Of a stretch of DNA of 64,000 nucleotides, positions 29,330-37,644 are shown piece by piece. Made by a program: the position numbers and the translations under genes. The DNA lies in NCBI RefSeq assembly GCF_000250675.2, contig NC_018681.1, forward strand, positions 806,001 through 870,000, written 5' to 3'. The notes beneath the pieces are model-generated. The model ran no database searches, had not been told where the DNA came from, and saw only the letters and a list, made by a program, of their open reading frames with translations. The stretch is from Nocardia brasiliensis ATCC 700358. GTDB lineage: Bacteria > Actinomycetota > Actinomycetes > Mycobacteriales > Mycobacteriaceae. The first letter of the stretch is position 1; each line of letters begins with the position of its first letter.

Positions 29330-29752
29330 TCAGTGTTCGGTGCCGGTGGATGGATCGAAAACCCGGACACCGCGTCCGACGAAGTCCTTTACGTTCTGCG
29401 TCACCAATACGGCATCATGCGCCAAGGCGATAGCTGCGATCTGGGCGTCGGTTACCTCACCCGCACTGGGTTTCGGCCGCTTCGCCATCAAATAGGCGTA
29501 ACAGAACGCCGCGGAGTAGTCGAAGTTGAGGATGCGATCGGCCTGCACGAGCGGTGCGAATACGGCGTCGGAAGCCGCCATCAGCGTGTCACGTTTGCGT
29601 CCTGCTGCCATCGGATAGACGCCCTTGGCCACTTCCATAACGGTGATGGATGTCGTGTAAAAGCCTGGGAGCGTAGCCAGCCACGCCGCGACGACCGGGT
29701 TCTTTTCGGGAACCATCGCTGCCGCGATCACATTCGTATCGAGGATCAGCAC
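29330..29752 (-). CDS. vapC: PIN-domain toxin VapC
   Basis: The protein has 140 residues. PIN acidic residues are seen in LILDTNVIAA (D5), TVMEVAKGVY and GEVTDAQIAAIALAHDA, with the end VTQNVKDFVGRG. VapC toxins are Mg2+-dependent RNases that cut tRNA or rRNA. The GTG start overlaps the vapB stop by one base (TAGTG), so toxin follows antitoxin as usual. It sits in the backbone between accD3 and the aldo/keto reductase and is somewhat less GC-rich than its neighbours, suggesting acquisition. Confidence 0.93.
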   Translation of the reverse strand: MLILDTNVIAAAMVPEKNPVVAAWLATLPGFYTTSITVMEVAKGVYPMAAGRKRDTLMAASDAVFAPLVQADRILNFDYSAAFCYAYLMAKRPKPSAGEVTDAQIAAIALAHDAVLVTQNVKDFVGRGVRVFDPSTGTEH

Positions 29753-30081
29753 TACTCCGCCGGATCTTTCGAATCTTCGTGCCGCGCACCGATTTCTGGC
29801 ACTTCCCCGTCCAGTGCTTCCCGCAGCTGTGCTAGGCGTCCCAGCAGGGCCGCACCCGAGAGTGGGTTGACCACGGGAGCCTGGCTGGTGTCTTCATCGG
29901 CGGCGTGGGTGAGAATCGCCCGCACCTCCGCCTCCATGGACCGTCCGTTGCTGCTGGCCCGCTGCTGAATGGCGGCTTTGATCGCTGGGTCCAGATTGCG
30001 CACATTGAGGTTTGTCGTGGTCGACTTACGAACTGTTCTGGCAGCCTTCGCCTTGGCCTTCGGGGTCTTGGTGGTCGCCAT
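29752..30081 (-). CDS. vapB: VapB antitoxin, FitA-type ribbon-helix-helix
   Basis: The protein has 109 residues. A Lys/Ala-rich N-terminus (TKTPKAKAKAARTVRK) precedes the ribbon-helix-helix TTTNLNVRNLDPAIKAAIQQRASSNGRSMEAEVRAIL (in parts: TTNLNVRNLDPAIKAAIQ; GRSMEAEVRAIL), which matches the FitA/VapB class. The acidic C-terminus should wrap and inhibit VapC. The operon is expected to autorepress through an operator just upstream (30082-30150). No palindrome was clear there. Confidence 0.9.
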   Translation of the reverse strand: MATTKTPKAKAKAARTVRKSTTTNLNVRNLDPAIKAAIQQRASSNGRSMEAEVRAILTHAADEDTSQAPVVNPLSGAALLGRLAQLREALDGEVPEIGARHEDSKDPAE

Positions 30082-30309
30082 GCACCCAATGATAGCGTGA
30101 CGCCCTCAATCTGCGCTCAACATTTTTCGGTCGACGCGGTGCCGCGGGCTGTGATGCGGTCGTCATCCCTGGCTCGGATCTGTCGGAGGGAGCCCTGTCG
30201 CGGGGGTCACTGTTCGCCGCGGTGAACCCGCAGGTGGGACAGCAAACATGGAGACAACACGCCAGGGGGCAGCGTTGACGGCTCGCCGCCGCACTTCTAC
30301 CGTCGCAGG

Positions 30310-31167
30310 GTGACCTTCAGAAGCGAGACCTCCGCCGTTCCCTCGATCGTCCTCAACGACGGGAATGTGATTCCGCAGCTCGGCTTCGGCGTCTTCCTGG
30401 TGCCTGACGACGAGGTTTCGCAGGCCGTCACCGCCGCGCTCGAGGCCGGCTACCGCAGCATCGACACCGCGGCGGTCTACGGCAACGAAGCGGGCACCGG
30501 CCGCGCGATTCGTGAGTTCGGCCTGCCGCGCGACGAGATCTACGTCACGAGCAAGGTGTGGAACGCCGACCAGGGTTTCGACTCCACGCTGCGCGCGTTC
30601 GACGCCAGCCTGGAGCGGCTCGGCCTGGAGTACCTCGACCTGTATCTGATCCACTGGCCGGTCCCCGCCGCCGACCGCTACGTGGACACCTTCCGCGCGT
30701 TGCAGGCACTGAAGACGCAGGGACGGGTGCGCTCGATCGGTGTCTCGAACTTCACCCAGGCGCACCTGGAGCGGCTCATCGCCGAAACCGGTGAGATCCC
30801 CGCCGTGAACCAGATCGAGTTACATCCCCGGATGGCACAGCGCGAGCTGCGCGCGTTCCACGCCGCCAACGCCATCGCCACCGAGGCGTGGGGTCCGCTC
30901 GGTCAGGGCAGCATGCTCGACGATCAGACCATCGCCTCGATCGCCGGCGCGGTCGGCCGCACGCCGGCCCAGGTGATCATCCGCTGGCATCTGCAGCTCG
31001 GCAATATCGTCATCCCGAAGTCGGTCACGCCCGCCCGCATCGCGGAGAACTTCGACGTTTTCAACTTCGAACTGTCCCGCGACCAGGTGGACGCCATCAA
31101 CGCGCTCAACACCGACAGCCGGGTGGGCGACAACCCCGACACCTTCGCCGCCGGTCTCGACGGCTGA
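30310..31167 (+). CDS. Aldo/keto reductase (2,5-diketo-D-gluconate reductase type)
   Basis: The protein has 285 residues, a single TIM barrel. Family motifs are IPQLGFGVFLVPDDE, GYRSIDTAAVYGNEAGTGRA (catalytic Asp and Tyr), YVTSKVWN (Lys), LYLIHWP (His), GVSNFTQAHLERL and IPKSVTPARIAENF (NADPH binding). It reduces aldehydes or ketones with NADPH; the natural substrate is unknown. GTG start. It stands alone between vapBC and a convergent flavoprotein gene and ends at a strong hairpin. Confidence 0.92.
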   Translation: MTFRSETSAVPSIVLNDGNVIPQLGFGVFLVPDDEVSQAVTAALEAGYRSIDTAAVYGNEAGTGRAIREFGLPRDEIYVTSKVWNADQGFDSTLRAFDASLERLGLEYLDLYLIHWPVPAADRYVDTFRALQALKTQGRVRSIGVSNFTQAHLERLIAETGEIPAVNQIELHPRMAQRELRAFHAANAIATEAWGPLGQGSMLDDQTIASIAGAVGRTPAQVIIRWHLQLGNIVIPKSVTPARIAENFDVFNFELSRDQVDAINALNTDSRVGDNPDTFAAGLDG

Positions 31168-31168
31168 G

Positions 31169-31196
31169 CACCTGCGCGCCGAGCGGCGCACAGGTG
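31169..31196. terminator. Terminator after the aldo/keto reductase
   Basis: Arms CACCTGCGCGCC and GGCGCACAGGTG pair with one mismatch around the loop GAGC, directly after the stop codon. The position between convergent genes suits bidirectional termination. Confidence 0.75.
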
Positions 31197-31280
31197 ATGG
31201 GCGTCAACGTGATTCGGTGCCGCGGACGGCCCGTACTGGAGGTCACCCAGTGCGCGCTCCGGTGCGATTCGAACGACTGA

Positions 31281-32396
31281 TCAGTCCGATCCGCGCCCAA
31301 TCCCCAGGTAGCGGGTGAGTTCGGCGGCCGCGGCGCGCCCGGCCCGGTTGGCGCCGATGGTGCTGGCGGACGGCCCGTAGCCGATCAGATGGATGCGCGG
31401 ATCCTTCGCGACCTGGGTGGCGAGCCGCCCGGTCATGGTGATGCCGCCGCCGGGGCCGCGCAGGCGCAGCGGCGCCAGATGGTCCAGGGCACTGCGGAAT
31501 CCGGTCGCCCAGAGGATCACCTCCGCGTGCTGGAAGGTCCCGTCGGCCCAGCGCACCCCGTCCGGCTCGATGTGGTCGAACATCGGCAGGCGATGCAGTG
31601 CACCCCGCGCCTGGGCAGCGCGCAGCCGGTCGTCGAGACGCAGCCCGGTGACCGAGACCACCGAGCCGGGCGGTAGCCCGCGGCGCACCCGGTCCTCCAC
31701 CTTCGCCACCGCCGCGCGCCCGTCCTCGGGGCCGAACGAGTCCTCGCGGAAGATCGGTTCCGTGCGCGTCACCCAGGTGGTCGAGGTGACCTGGGAGATC
31801 TCGTCGAGCAACTGCACCGCCGAGATCCCGCCGCCGACCACGACCACGTGCCGGCCCGCGAACTCCGCGGCGGTGCGGTAGTCGTGGGTGTGCAGCTGGC
31901 GTCCGGTGAAGGTCTCCGCCCCGCGATAGCGCGGAATGAACGGACGTTCCCAGGTGCCGGTGCCGTTGATCAGGCCGCGTACCCGAAGGGTTCCGGCCGT
32001 GCCGGTTTCGGCGTTGAGCACCGGCCCGTGCTCGGCGGGGCTGCCGTCCGCCGCGCGGTCGCACACGACAGTTACCGAGACCTGCCGACGCACGCGCAGG
32101 TCGAATCGCTTCTCGTAGAGCTCGTAATAGTGCGGCACCGCGGTCGCCGCGGGCGCCGACTCCGAGCCGGGCGGCAAAGTCTCGGCGAACGACATGCCCG
32201 GGAGGTCGTGCACCCGGTTCACGGTGGTCAGGGTCAGCGATGGCCAGCGGAACTGCCAGGCCCCACCGGGTCCCGGCGAATGGTCGACGATGAGAAAGTC
32301 CTGCTCGGGGCGTAGCCCGAGGCGCTGGAGGTGATAACCGGCCGACAGTCCCGCCTGACCAGCGCCGATCACCAGGATGTCGAAGTCTGTCGGCAC
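31281..32396 (-). CDS. FAD-dependent monooxygenase/oxidoreductase
   Basis: The protein has 371 residues from the GTG at 32396. The FAD Rossmann motif is LVIGAGQAGLSAGYHLQRLG and the NAD(P)H motif VVVVGGGISAVQLLDE, about 160 residues apart. ILWATGF is near the C-terminus. This is the flavoprotein monooxygenase pattern related to YUCCA/CzcO-like proteins. The FxGxxxHxxxW signature of Baeyer-Villiger enzymes is only partly present (FTGRQLHTHDY), so N-oxidation or other chemistry is as likely. It is divergent from echA6 across about 90 bp. Confidence 0.85.
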   Translation of the reverse strand: MPTDFDILVIGAGQAGLSAGYHLQRLGLRPEQDFLIVDHSPGPGGAWQFRWPSLTLTTVNRVHDLPGMSFAETLPPGSESAPAATAVPHYYELYEKRFDLRVRRQVSVTVVCDRAADGSPAEHGPVLNAETGTAGTLRVRGLINGTGTWERPFIPRYRGAETFTGRQLHTHDYRTAAEFAGRHVVVVGGGISAVQLLDEISQVTSTTWVTRTEPIFREDSFGPEDGRAAVAKVEDRVRRGLPPGSVVSVTGLRLDDRLRAAQARGALHRLPMFDHIEPDGVRWADGTFQHAEVILWATGFRSALDHLAPLRLRGPGGGITMTGRLATQVAKDPRIHLIGYGPSASTIGANRAGRAAAAELTRYLGIGRGSD

Positions 32397-32486
32397 AGCC
32401 GATGATCGTATCGGCTTCAACGAAGTGTGCCGTCCGCTGTGGCAAAGTGAATGTAACCAGACGGATCGCTCAGTTGGGGAGGTCGC

Positions 32487-33215
32487 ATGCTCGGAGTTAG
32501 CCGAGACGGTGACGTAGTGACCATCGAACTTCAGCGCGAGGAGCGGCGCAACGCGCTGAACCTCGAACTCATCACGCTGCTGCGCGAAGCCGTCCTCGCC
32601 GCCGTCGCCGACGACGCACGGGTGCTCGTGCTGACCGGGCGCGGTCCCATCTTCAGCGCGGGCGCGGACCTGTCCGGGGTCTACTCGCAGGAGTTCCTCG
32701 GCGGCCTGATGGACATGCTGCACACCATCGAGTCGGTGCCGATCCCGGTGATCTCGGCGATCAACGGCGGCGCGCTCGGCGCGGGCGTGCAGCTGGCGCT
32801 GGCCTCGGATCTGCGGGTGCTGGAGCCGGACGCCTACATCGCGGTGCCCGCGGCCAAGCTCGGCATCTCGGTGGATCGCTGGACGATGACGAGGCTGGTC
32901 TCGCTGATCGGCGGCGGTCCCGCCCGGACCATCCTGCTCGGCGCGGACTCGGTGACCGCGGCCGACGCCTACACGTTCGGCTTCGCGAACCGGCTCGGCT
33001 CGCTCGCCGACGCGCAGTCCTGGGCCAAGCAGATCGCCGCGCTGGCGCCGCTGTCGCTGCGGCACATGAAGCTGGTGCTCAACGACGACGGCACCAGGGC
33101 GCCGGACACCGCGCAGCAGCGCGCCGCCCTGGAGGCGGCGTGGAGCAGCGCCGACGCCCAGGAGGGGCGCCTGGCCAGGCAAGAGAAGCGTGCCGCGAAA
33201 TTTGTGGGGCGATGA
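32487..33215 (+). CDS. echA6: Enoyl-CoA hydratase-fold protein EchA6
   Basis: The protein has 242 residues (243 recalled for Rv0905). The crotonase fold is clear: ERRNALNLELITLL, FSAGADLSG and NGGALGAGVQLALASDL (oxyanion hole). By eye, both catalytic Glu positions of active hydratases are missing (A122 in VPAAKLG; T148 in ARTILL). In M. tuberculosis EchA6 binds acyl-CoAs without hydrating them and feeds mycolate synthesis. GGGGAGG precedes the ATG. It overlaps the next gene by 4 bases (ATGA). Confidence 0.88.
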   Translation: MLGVSRDGDVVTIELQREERRNALNLELITLLREAVLAAVADDARVLVLTGRGPIFSAGADLSGVYSQEFLGGLMDMLHTIESVPIPVISAINGGALGAGVQLALASDLRVLEPDAYIAVPAAKLGISVDRWTMTRLVSLIGGGPARTILLGADSVTAADAYTFGFANRLGSLADAQSWAKQIAALAPLSLRHMKLVLNDDGTRAPDTAQQRAALEAAWSSADAQEGRLARQEKRAAKFVGR

Positions 33216-34357
33216 TGAGCATTCGCGGCATCATGGGTTGGGCGGCTGGGGCGCTCGGTCTCACCTGGGTGGTGCGCGCGGCGTGGGGTATCCCCTCCGC
33301 GATGGGCGCCTCGATCTCGGCCATCCAGCCGTACGCGACGGGCGCGACCACCTACCGCGACCGCCAGTTCCACAACACCGAGCCGAGTAGTCAGATCGCG
33401 GCGGGATCGGCGCCGTCCCTGCTGGTTTCGGCGCTCACCAAACGCAACGCGGGCCGGCCGACCGGAGTGATCCCGTTGCAGACACCGCAGTTGCCCGCGG
33501 CGGCCGCCGAACTGGCCGTCACCTGGTACGGGCACGCCACCGCGCTGATCGAGGTGGACGGTTACCGGGTGCTCACCGATCCGGTGTGGAGCGAACGGGT
33601 TTCGCCGTCCGCCCTGGTCGGGCCGACTCGGATGCACCCGGTGCCGACGCCGCTGTCCGCCCTGCCCGCGGTGGACGCGGTGATCATCTCGCACGATCAC
33701 TACGACCACCTGGACAAGGACACCGTCCGCGAACTCGTGCTGCGCCAGACCGCACCGTTCCTGGTGCCGATCGGCATCGGCGCGCATCTGCGGCACTGGG
33801 GCGTGCCCGAGCATCGGATCATCGAATTGGATTGGGGCGGTTCGGTTTCGATGTCCGCGCTGGGCCGGGCGCACGCGGACGCGGATCTGACCATCACCTG
33901 CACCGAAGCGCGGCACTTCTCCGGCCGCGGACTGATACGCAACACCACGCTGTGGGCGTCGTGGTCGATCGTCGGCCCGACCCGGCGGGCGTACTTCGGC
34001 GGCGACACCGGCTACACCAAGGCGTTCGCCGACGCCGGTGCCGCGCTCGGCCCGTTCGATCTGACGCTGCTGCCGATCGGCGCCTACGACGAGCGGTGGC
34101 GTGACGTGCACATGAATCCGGAGGAGGCGGTACGCGCGCACGCCGATCTGTGCGTCGGCAACGCGGGTTACGGCCTGCTGGTGCCGATTCACTGGGCCAC
34201 CTTCAACCTCGCCTTCCACGGCTGGTCCGAGCCGGTGCGCCGGATGGTCGCGGCGGCGGAGCGGGCCGGCACCACGATCGCCGTTCCGATGCCTGGTCAG
34301 CGGGTCGATCCCGATGGGGCACCCGCACGGGATTCGTGGTGGGAAGATGTGGGGTGA
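33212..34357 (+). CDS. Metallo-beta-lactamase-fold hydrolase (Rv0906/NAPE-PLD-like)
   Basis: The protein has 381 residues. An N-terminal hydrophobic stretch (IMGWAAGALGLTWVVRAAWG) may anchor it. The metal site is ISHDHYDHLD, followed by TEARHFSGRG, YFGGDTGY and LVPIHWATFNLAF. This is the UlaG/NAPE-phospholipase D branch, whose members cleave phosphodiester bonds of lipids. The true substrate is unknown. Its start overlaps the echA6 stop, so the two are cotranslated, as for Rv0905-Rv0906. Confidence 0.9.
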   Translation: MMSIRGIMGWAAGALGLTWVVRAAWGIPSAMGASISAIQPYATGATTYRDRQFHNTEPSSQIAAGSAPSLLVSALTKRNAGRPTGVIPLQTPQLPAAAAELAVTWYGHATALIEVDGYRVLTDPVWSERVSPSALVGPTRMHPVPTPLSALPAVDAVIISHDHYDHLDKDTVRELVLRQTAPFLVPIGIGAHLRHWGVPEHRIIELDWGGSVSMSALGRAHADADLTITCTEARHFSGRGLIRNTTLWASWSIVGPTRRAYFGGDTGYTKAFADAGAALGPFDLTLLPIGAYDERWRDVHMNPEEAVRAHADLCVGNAGYGLLVPIHWATFNLAFHGWSEPVRRMVAAAERAGTTIAVPMPGQRVDPDGAPARDSWWEDVG

Positions 34358-34395
34358 ACACTCGTGCTAGTGGGCTACGGAAAGGATCGAACGCT

Positions 34396-34620
34396 ATGAG
34401 CTTCGCCGATACTCTGAAGGGCCTGGTCGGCAAGGGCAAGGACGCGGCAGCCAAGAACGCCGACAAGATCAACGACGCGATCGACAAGGGCGGTGACTTC
34501 ATCGACCAGAAGACGCAGGGCAAGTACTCGGACAAGATCGCGAAGGGCAAGGAGGCCGCCAAGAAGGCGGTCCCGCCGGAACAGCCGGGTACCCCCGAGC
34601 AGCCGGGTCCGCAGGGCTGA
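34396..34620 (+). CDS. Rv0909-like antitoxin-family small protein
   Basis: The protein has 74 residues, Lys/Asp-rich and helical: SFADTLKGLVGKGKDAAAKN, ADKINDAIDKGGDFIDQKT and GKYSDKIAKGKEAAKK, then a PEQPGTPEQPG tail. It matches the Rv0909/MT0933 antitoxin-like family. Its cognate toxin gene (Rv0910, an SRPBCC protein) is not next to it. It follows the Rv0906-like gene, as Rv0909 is close to Rv0906. GGAAAGGA lies upstream. A toxin-neutralising role is doubtful without the partner. Confidence 0.85.
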   Translation: MSFADTLKGLVGKGKDAAAKNADKINDAIDKGGDFIDQKTQGKYSDKIAKGKEAAKKAVPPEQPGTPEQPGPQG

Positions 34621-34625
34621 TGAGC

Positions 34626-34656
34626 GGCGGGGACCCGGTTTCTGTCGGTCCCCGCC
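34626..34656 (+). terminator. Terminator before ligD
   Basis: A perfect 10-bp stem (GGCGGGGACC / GGTCCCCGCC) with an 11-base loop lies 5 bp after the small-protein stop and 16 bp before the ligD start, followed by TCTAAACT. It should separate ligD from the upstream operon. Confidence 0.75.
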
Positions 34657-34671
34657 TCTAAACTCGTTGTC

Positions 34672-36987
34672 ATGGCCGCCCGCCGGAACTTCGGGGGTAT
34701 CGAGGTTGAGCTGAGCAACCTCGACAAAGTGCTGTATCCAGCCACCGGCACCACCAAAGGTGAAGTCATCGCCTACTATTCGGCGATCGCGCCCGCCATG
34801 CTGCCGCATATCGCCGGTCGAGCGGTCACCAGGAAGCGCTGGCCCAACGGCGTCGACGAACCCTCCTTCTTCGAGAAGAACCTTCCGTCGCACGCGCCGT
34901 CCTGGATCGAGCGACGCACCGTCCGGCACTCCGATCGCACGGTCACCTACCCGCTGATCGAATCCGAGGCGGGGATGGCCTGGCTCGGCCAGCAGGCGGC
35001 CCTGGAAGTTCATGTGCCGCAATGGCGTTTCGACGATGACGAGCGAGGGCCGGCCACCCGGCTGGTGTTCGACCTGGATCCCGGGCCCGGCGCCGGGCTG
35101 GCCGAATGCGCGAAGGTCGCGCTGGCGGTACGCGATATGGTCGAGGGCATCGGCCTGCGCGCGTTCCCGGTGACCAGCGGTAGCAAGGGAATTCATCTCT
35201 ATGTCCCGCTGGATCGGGAGTTGCGCGGCAGCGGCGCGTCGACGGTGGCCAAGCAGGTCGCGAGCAATCTGGAGAAGCTGCATCCCGATCTGGTGACGGC
35301 CACCATGTCGAAATCCGTCCGCGGCGGCAAGGTATTCCTCGACTGGAGCCAGAACAACCCGTCCAAGACCACCATCGCGCCCTATTCGCTGCGCGGGCGG
35401 GAGCAGCCGAATGCGGCGGCGCCCCGTAGCTGGCGGGAATTGGAGAGCCGGAAAAAGCTGCGGCACCTGCGTTTCGACGAAGTCCTCGCGCGCTGGCAGT
35501 CCGACGGCGACCTGCTCGCCGAGCTGGATCCGGCGCTGCCGCAGCGTAATACCGCCTCGGCGGAGTCGGGCCCCGACGCCTTGGCGAAGTACCGGTCGAT
35601 GCGTGATCCGGCGCGCACTCCCGAGCCCGTGCCGGCCGACCGGCCGGTGCCGGGGGAGGACAGTCGCTTCGTCGTGCAGGAGCACCATGCCCGGCGGCTG
35701 CATTGGGACGTGCGGCTGGAGCGGGGCGGCGTGCTGGTGTGCTGGGCCGTGCCGAAGGGACCGCCCACCTCCTCGAAGCAGAACCGCCTCGCCGTGCACA
35801 CCGAGGACCACCCGCTGGAGTACCTGGATTTCCACGGCACGATCCCGAAGGGGCAGTACGGCGGGGGCGAGATGACGATCTGGGACTCCGGCACCTACGT
35901 CACCGAGAAATGGCGGGACGACGAGGTGATCGTCCGATTCCACGGCGAACGCCTCAACGGGCGCTATGCGCTGATCCAGACCAACGGCAATCAGTGGCTG
36001 ATGCACCTGATGCGGGAACAGCACGGCGACGCGGCCGAGCCCGAGCCGAACGGTGCGGACACGGCCTCGACCGGGCGGATCATCAGGGTGTCCAGCGGTC
36101 CGGCGCCGTTCCCGCGGGGACTGGCGCCGATGCTCGCGACCCCCGGCGACGTCGCGGATCTGCACACCGACGAGTGGTGCTTCGAGACGAAGTGGGACGG
36201 CTTCCGGCTGATCGCGGAGATCAGCTCCGGCACAATGACTTTGCGTAGCCGCAAAGGCAACGTGGTGACCGCGCGGTACCCGGGGATCGGGCCGCTGGCC
36301 GACGAACTGGCCGGGCACGAGGTGGTGCTCGACGGTGAGGCGGTGGTGTTCGACGATCACGGTGTCGCCAATCTCGGCCTGTTGCAAGCGGATGCGGCGC
36401 GGGCCGTGTTCGTGGCCTTCGACGTGCTGTACCTGGACGGCACTTCGCTTGTCCGGAAACGGTATTCGGACCGGCGCCGGGTGCTGGAGGCGCTCGCCGG
36501 TACCGCGCCGTCGCTGCGGGTGCCGCCGCGACTGGACGGCGAGGGCGCCGACGCGGTGCGCTACAGCCAGGACCACGGTATGGAAGGCGTGATCGCCAAA
36601 CGCAGGGATTCGGTCTATCTGCCGGGTAAGCGCGGGCACTCCTGGGTGAAGCAACGCAACTGGCGAACCCAGGACGTGGTGGTCGGCGGCTGGCGGCGCA
36701 GCGAAGCGCGCGAGTTCAAGTCGCTGCTCGTCGGCATTCCGTACGAGGGCAGGCTGATCTACGTCGGCCGGGTCGGCACCGGCTTCAACGATGCCGACAT
36801 GCAGGGGCTGGCGGGACGGTTGGCGAAGCTCGAACGCAAGACGAACCCGTTCGACAACGACCTGACCGCCGAGGAACGCAAGGAAGCGGTGTGGGTGACA
36901 CCGAAACTGCGCGGCTCGGTGCGGTTCATGAACTGGACCGAGACCGGCCGGCTGTGGCACCCGGCCTGGCTCGGCGCGCAGGACTGA
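34672..36987 (+). CDS. ligD: ATP-dependent DNA ligase LigD (POL-PE-LIG)
   Basis: The protein has 771 residues (about 759 in M. tuberculosis). Domains: polymerase/primase (about 1-290; RLVFDLDPGPG acidic pair, SGSKGIHLYVPL), 3'-phosphoesterase (about 325-460; QEHHARRLHWDVRLERGG with the metal His/Asp), ligase (about 470-771; nucleotidyl-lysine in ETKWDGFR near K506, LDGEAVVFD, GMEGVIAKRRDS, SWVKQRNW). It repairs double-strand breaks by non-homologous end joining with Ku. No ku gene is in the window, unlike Rv0937c-Rv0938. The domain order is the mycobacterial one. Confidence 0.96.
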   Translation: MAARRNFGGIEVELSNLDKVLYPATGTTKGEVIAYYSAIAPAMLPHIAGRAVTRKRWPNGVDEPSFFEKNLPSHAPSWIERRTVRHSDRTVTYPLIESEAGMAWLGQQAALEVHVPQWRFDDDERGPATRLVFDLDPGPGAGLAECAKVALAVRDMVEGIGLRAFPVTSGSKGIHLYVPLDRELRGSGASTVAKQVASNLEKLHPDLVTATMSKSVRGGKVFLDWSQNNPSKTTIAPYSLRGREQPNAAAPRSWRELESRKKLRHLRFDEVLARWQSDGDLLAELDPALPQRNTASAESGPDALAKYRSMRDPARTPEPVPADRPVPGEDSRFVVQEHHARRLHWDVRLERGGVLVCWAVPKGPPTSSKQNRLAVHTEDHPLEYLDFHGTIPKGQYGGGEMTIWDSGTYVTEKWRDDEVIVRFHGERLNGRYALIQTNGNQWLMHLMREQHGDAAEPEPNGADTASTGRIIRVSSGPAPFPRGLAPMLATPGDVADLHTDEWCFETKWDGFRLIAEISSGTMTLRSRKGNVVTARYPGIGPLADELAGHEVVLDGEAVVFDDHGVANLGLLQADAARAVFVAFDVLYLDGTSLVRKRYSDRRRVLEALAGTAPSLRVPPRLDGEGADAVRYSQDHGMEGVIAKRRDSVYLPGKRGHSWVKQRNWRTQDVVVGGWRRSEAREFKSLLVGIPYEGRLIYVGRVGTGFNDADMQGLAGRLAKLERKTNPFDNDLTAEERKEAVWVTPKLRGSVRFMNWTETGRLWHPAWLGAQD

Positions 36988-37011
36988 CGGTGTGACCGTT
37001 TTCGCGCTCGT

Positions 37012-37028
37012 CGTGCCGTCGCGGCACG
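37012..37028 (+). terminator. Small hairpin after ligD
   Basis: CGTGCCG and CGGCACG form a perfect 7-bp stem with a TCG loop, 25 bp beyond the ligD stop. TGTTC follows. Confidence 0.45.
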
Positions 37029-37087
37029 TGTTCGCCTCGGTAGGGTGAGTCCGCGGTTGAACTCAGCGCGAGAACGAGGAGTGCACG

Positions 37088-37267
37088 GTGGACTTCAAGA
37101 ACCTGGCAGGCAAGGCGCTCGACCTGGCGCAGCAGAACGCCGACAAGGTGGAGACCGTCATCGAGAAGGCGGGCGATATCGTCGACCAGAAAACCGGCGG
37201 TAAGTTCGCGGGGCAGGTGGACTCCGCGCAGGAGGCGGCGAAGAAGGCCCTGCGCAAGGAGGGCTGA
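37088..37267 (+). CDS. Second Rv0909-like small protein
   Basis: The protein has 59 residues from the GTG at 37088; GAGGAG lies 6 bases upstream. It reads VDFKNLAGKALDLAQQN, ADKVETVIEKAGDIVDQKT and GGKFAGQVDSAQEAAKK. It clearly parallels the protein at 34396 (ADKI..AIDKGGDFIDQKT versus ADKV..VIEKAGDIVDQKT). Length equals that recalled for Rv0909 (59). It is too short for many gene callers. The pair flanks ligD. Toxin-antitoxin function is not supported by any neighbouring toxin. Confidence 0.85.
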   Translation: MDFKNLAGKALDLAQQNADKVETVIEKAGDIVDQKTGGKFAGQVDSAQEAAKKALRKEG

Positions 37268-37644
37268 GACCGGCTGCGGGGCGTCCAGTTCGTTCTGCAG
37301 CCGAAGCGGCATCGAACCCGTTGGGGCGAAGCATCTTTCGGCGGCGGACACGCGCGGCGGCGGCCTTGACCGAGGATGCCCGTTGCCCGGCCCCGCGCCC
37401 GGCAAGTACCGTGGACAACCCGGGGCTCGAGTGAATCGGCGCAGGTCACGGCTGGTGCGCGAGTGCGCCCGGGCGAACCCGGGGAGGCCCTGTGCGCGAC
37501 CATCCTGCTGCCGCCGAGCGCGGCGTGTCCGGTCTATCGCGGCCGGTCGGCCGAATATGTCGGTCCGGCAACGAATTAGGGGTTTCGGCGAAACATCCGG
37601 CGAGTACCGGCCGGGGCGAGCGCGGGCAGGGTAGGTTGCCTGCC
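37268..37644. other. Intergenic region, 377 bp
   Basis: No gene is supported here; the open frames are GC-rich shadows without ribosome sites. It contains a hairpin just after the small protein (37271-37303: CGGCTGC / GCAGCCG) and an imperfect hairpin touching the lipase start (GGCAGG / CCTGCC). The lipase promoter should lie in its right half. Confidence 0.5.
37271..37303 (+). terminator. Hairpin after the second small protein
   Basis: A 7-bp stem CGGCTGC / GCAGCCG with a 19-base loop begins 3 bp after the stop codon. It is a weak terminator candidate. Confidence 0.35.

Noticed and set aside
37383..37634. Small open frame in the ligD-lipase gap
   Set aside because: No ribosome site; composition is that of shadow frames.
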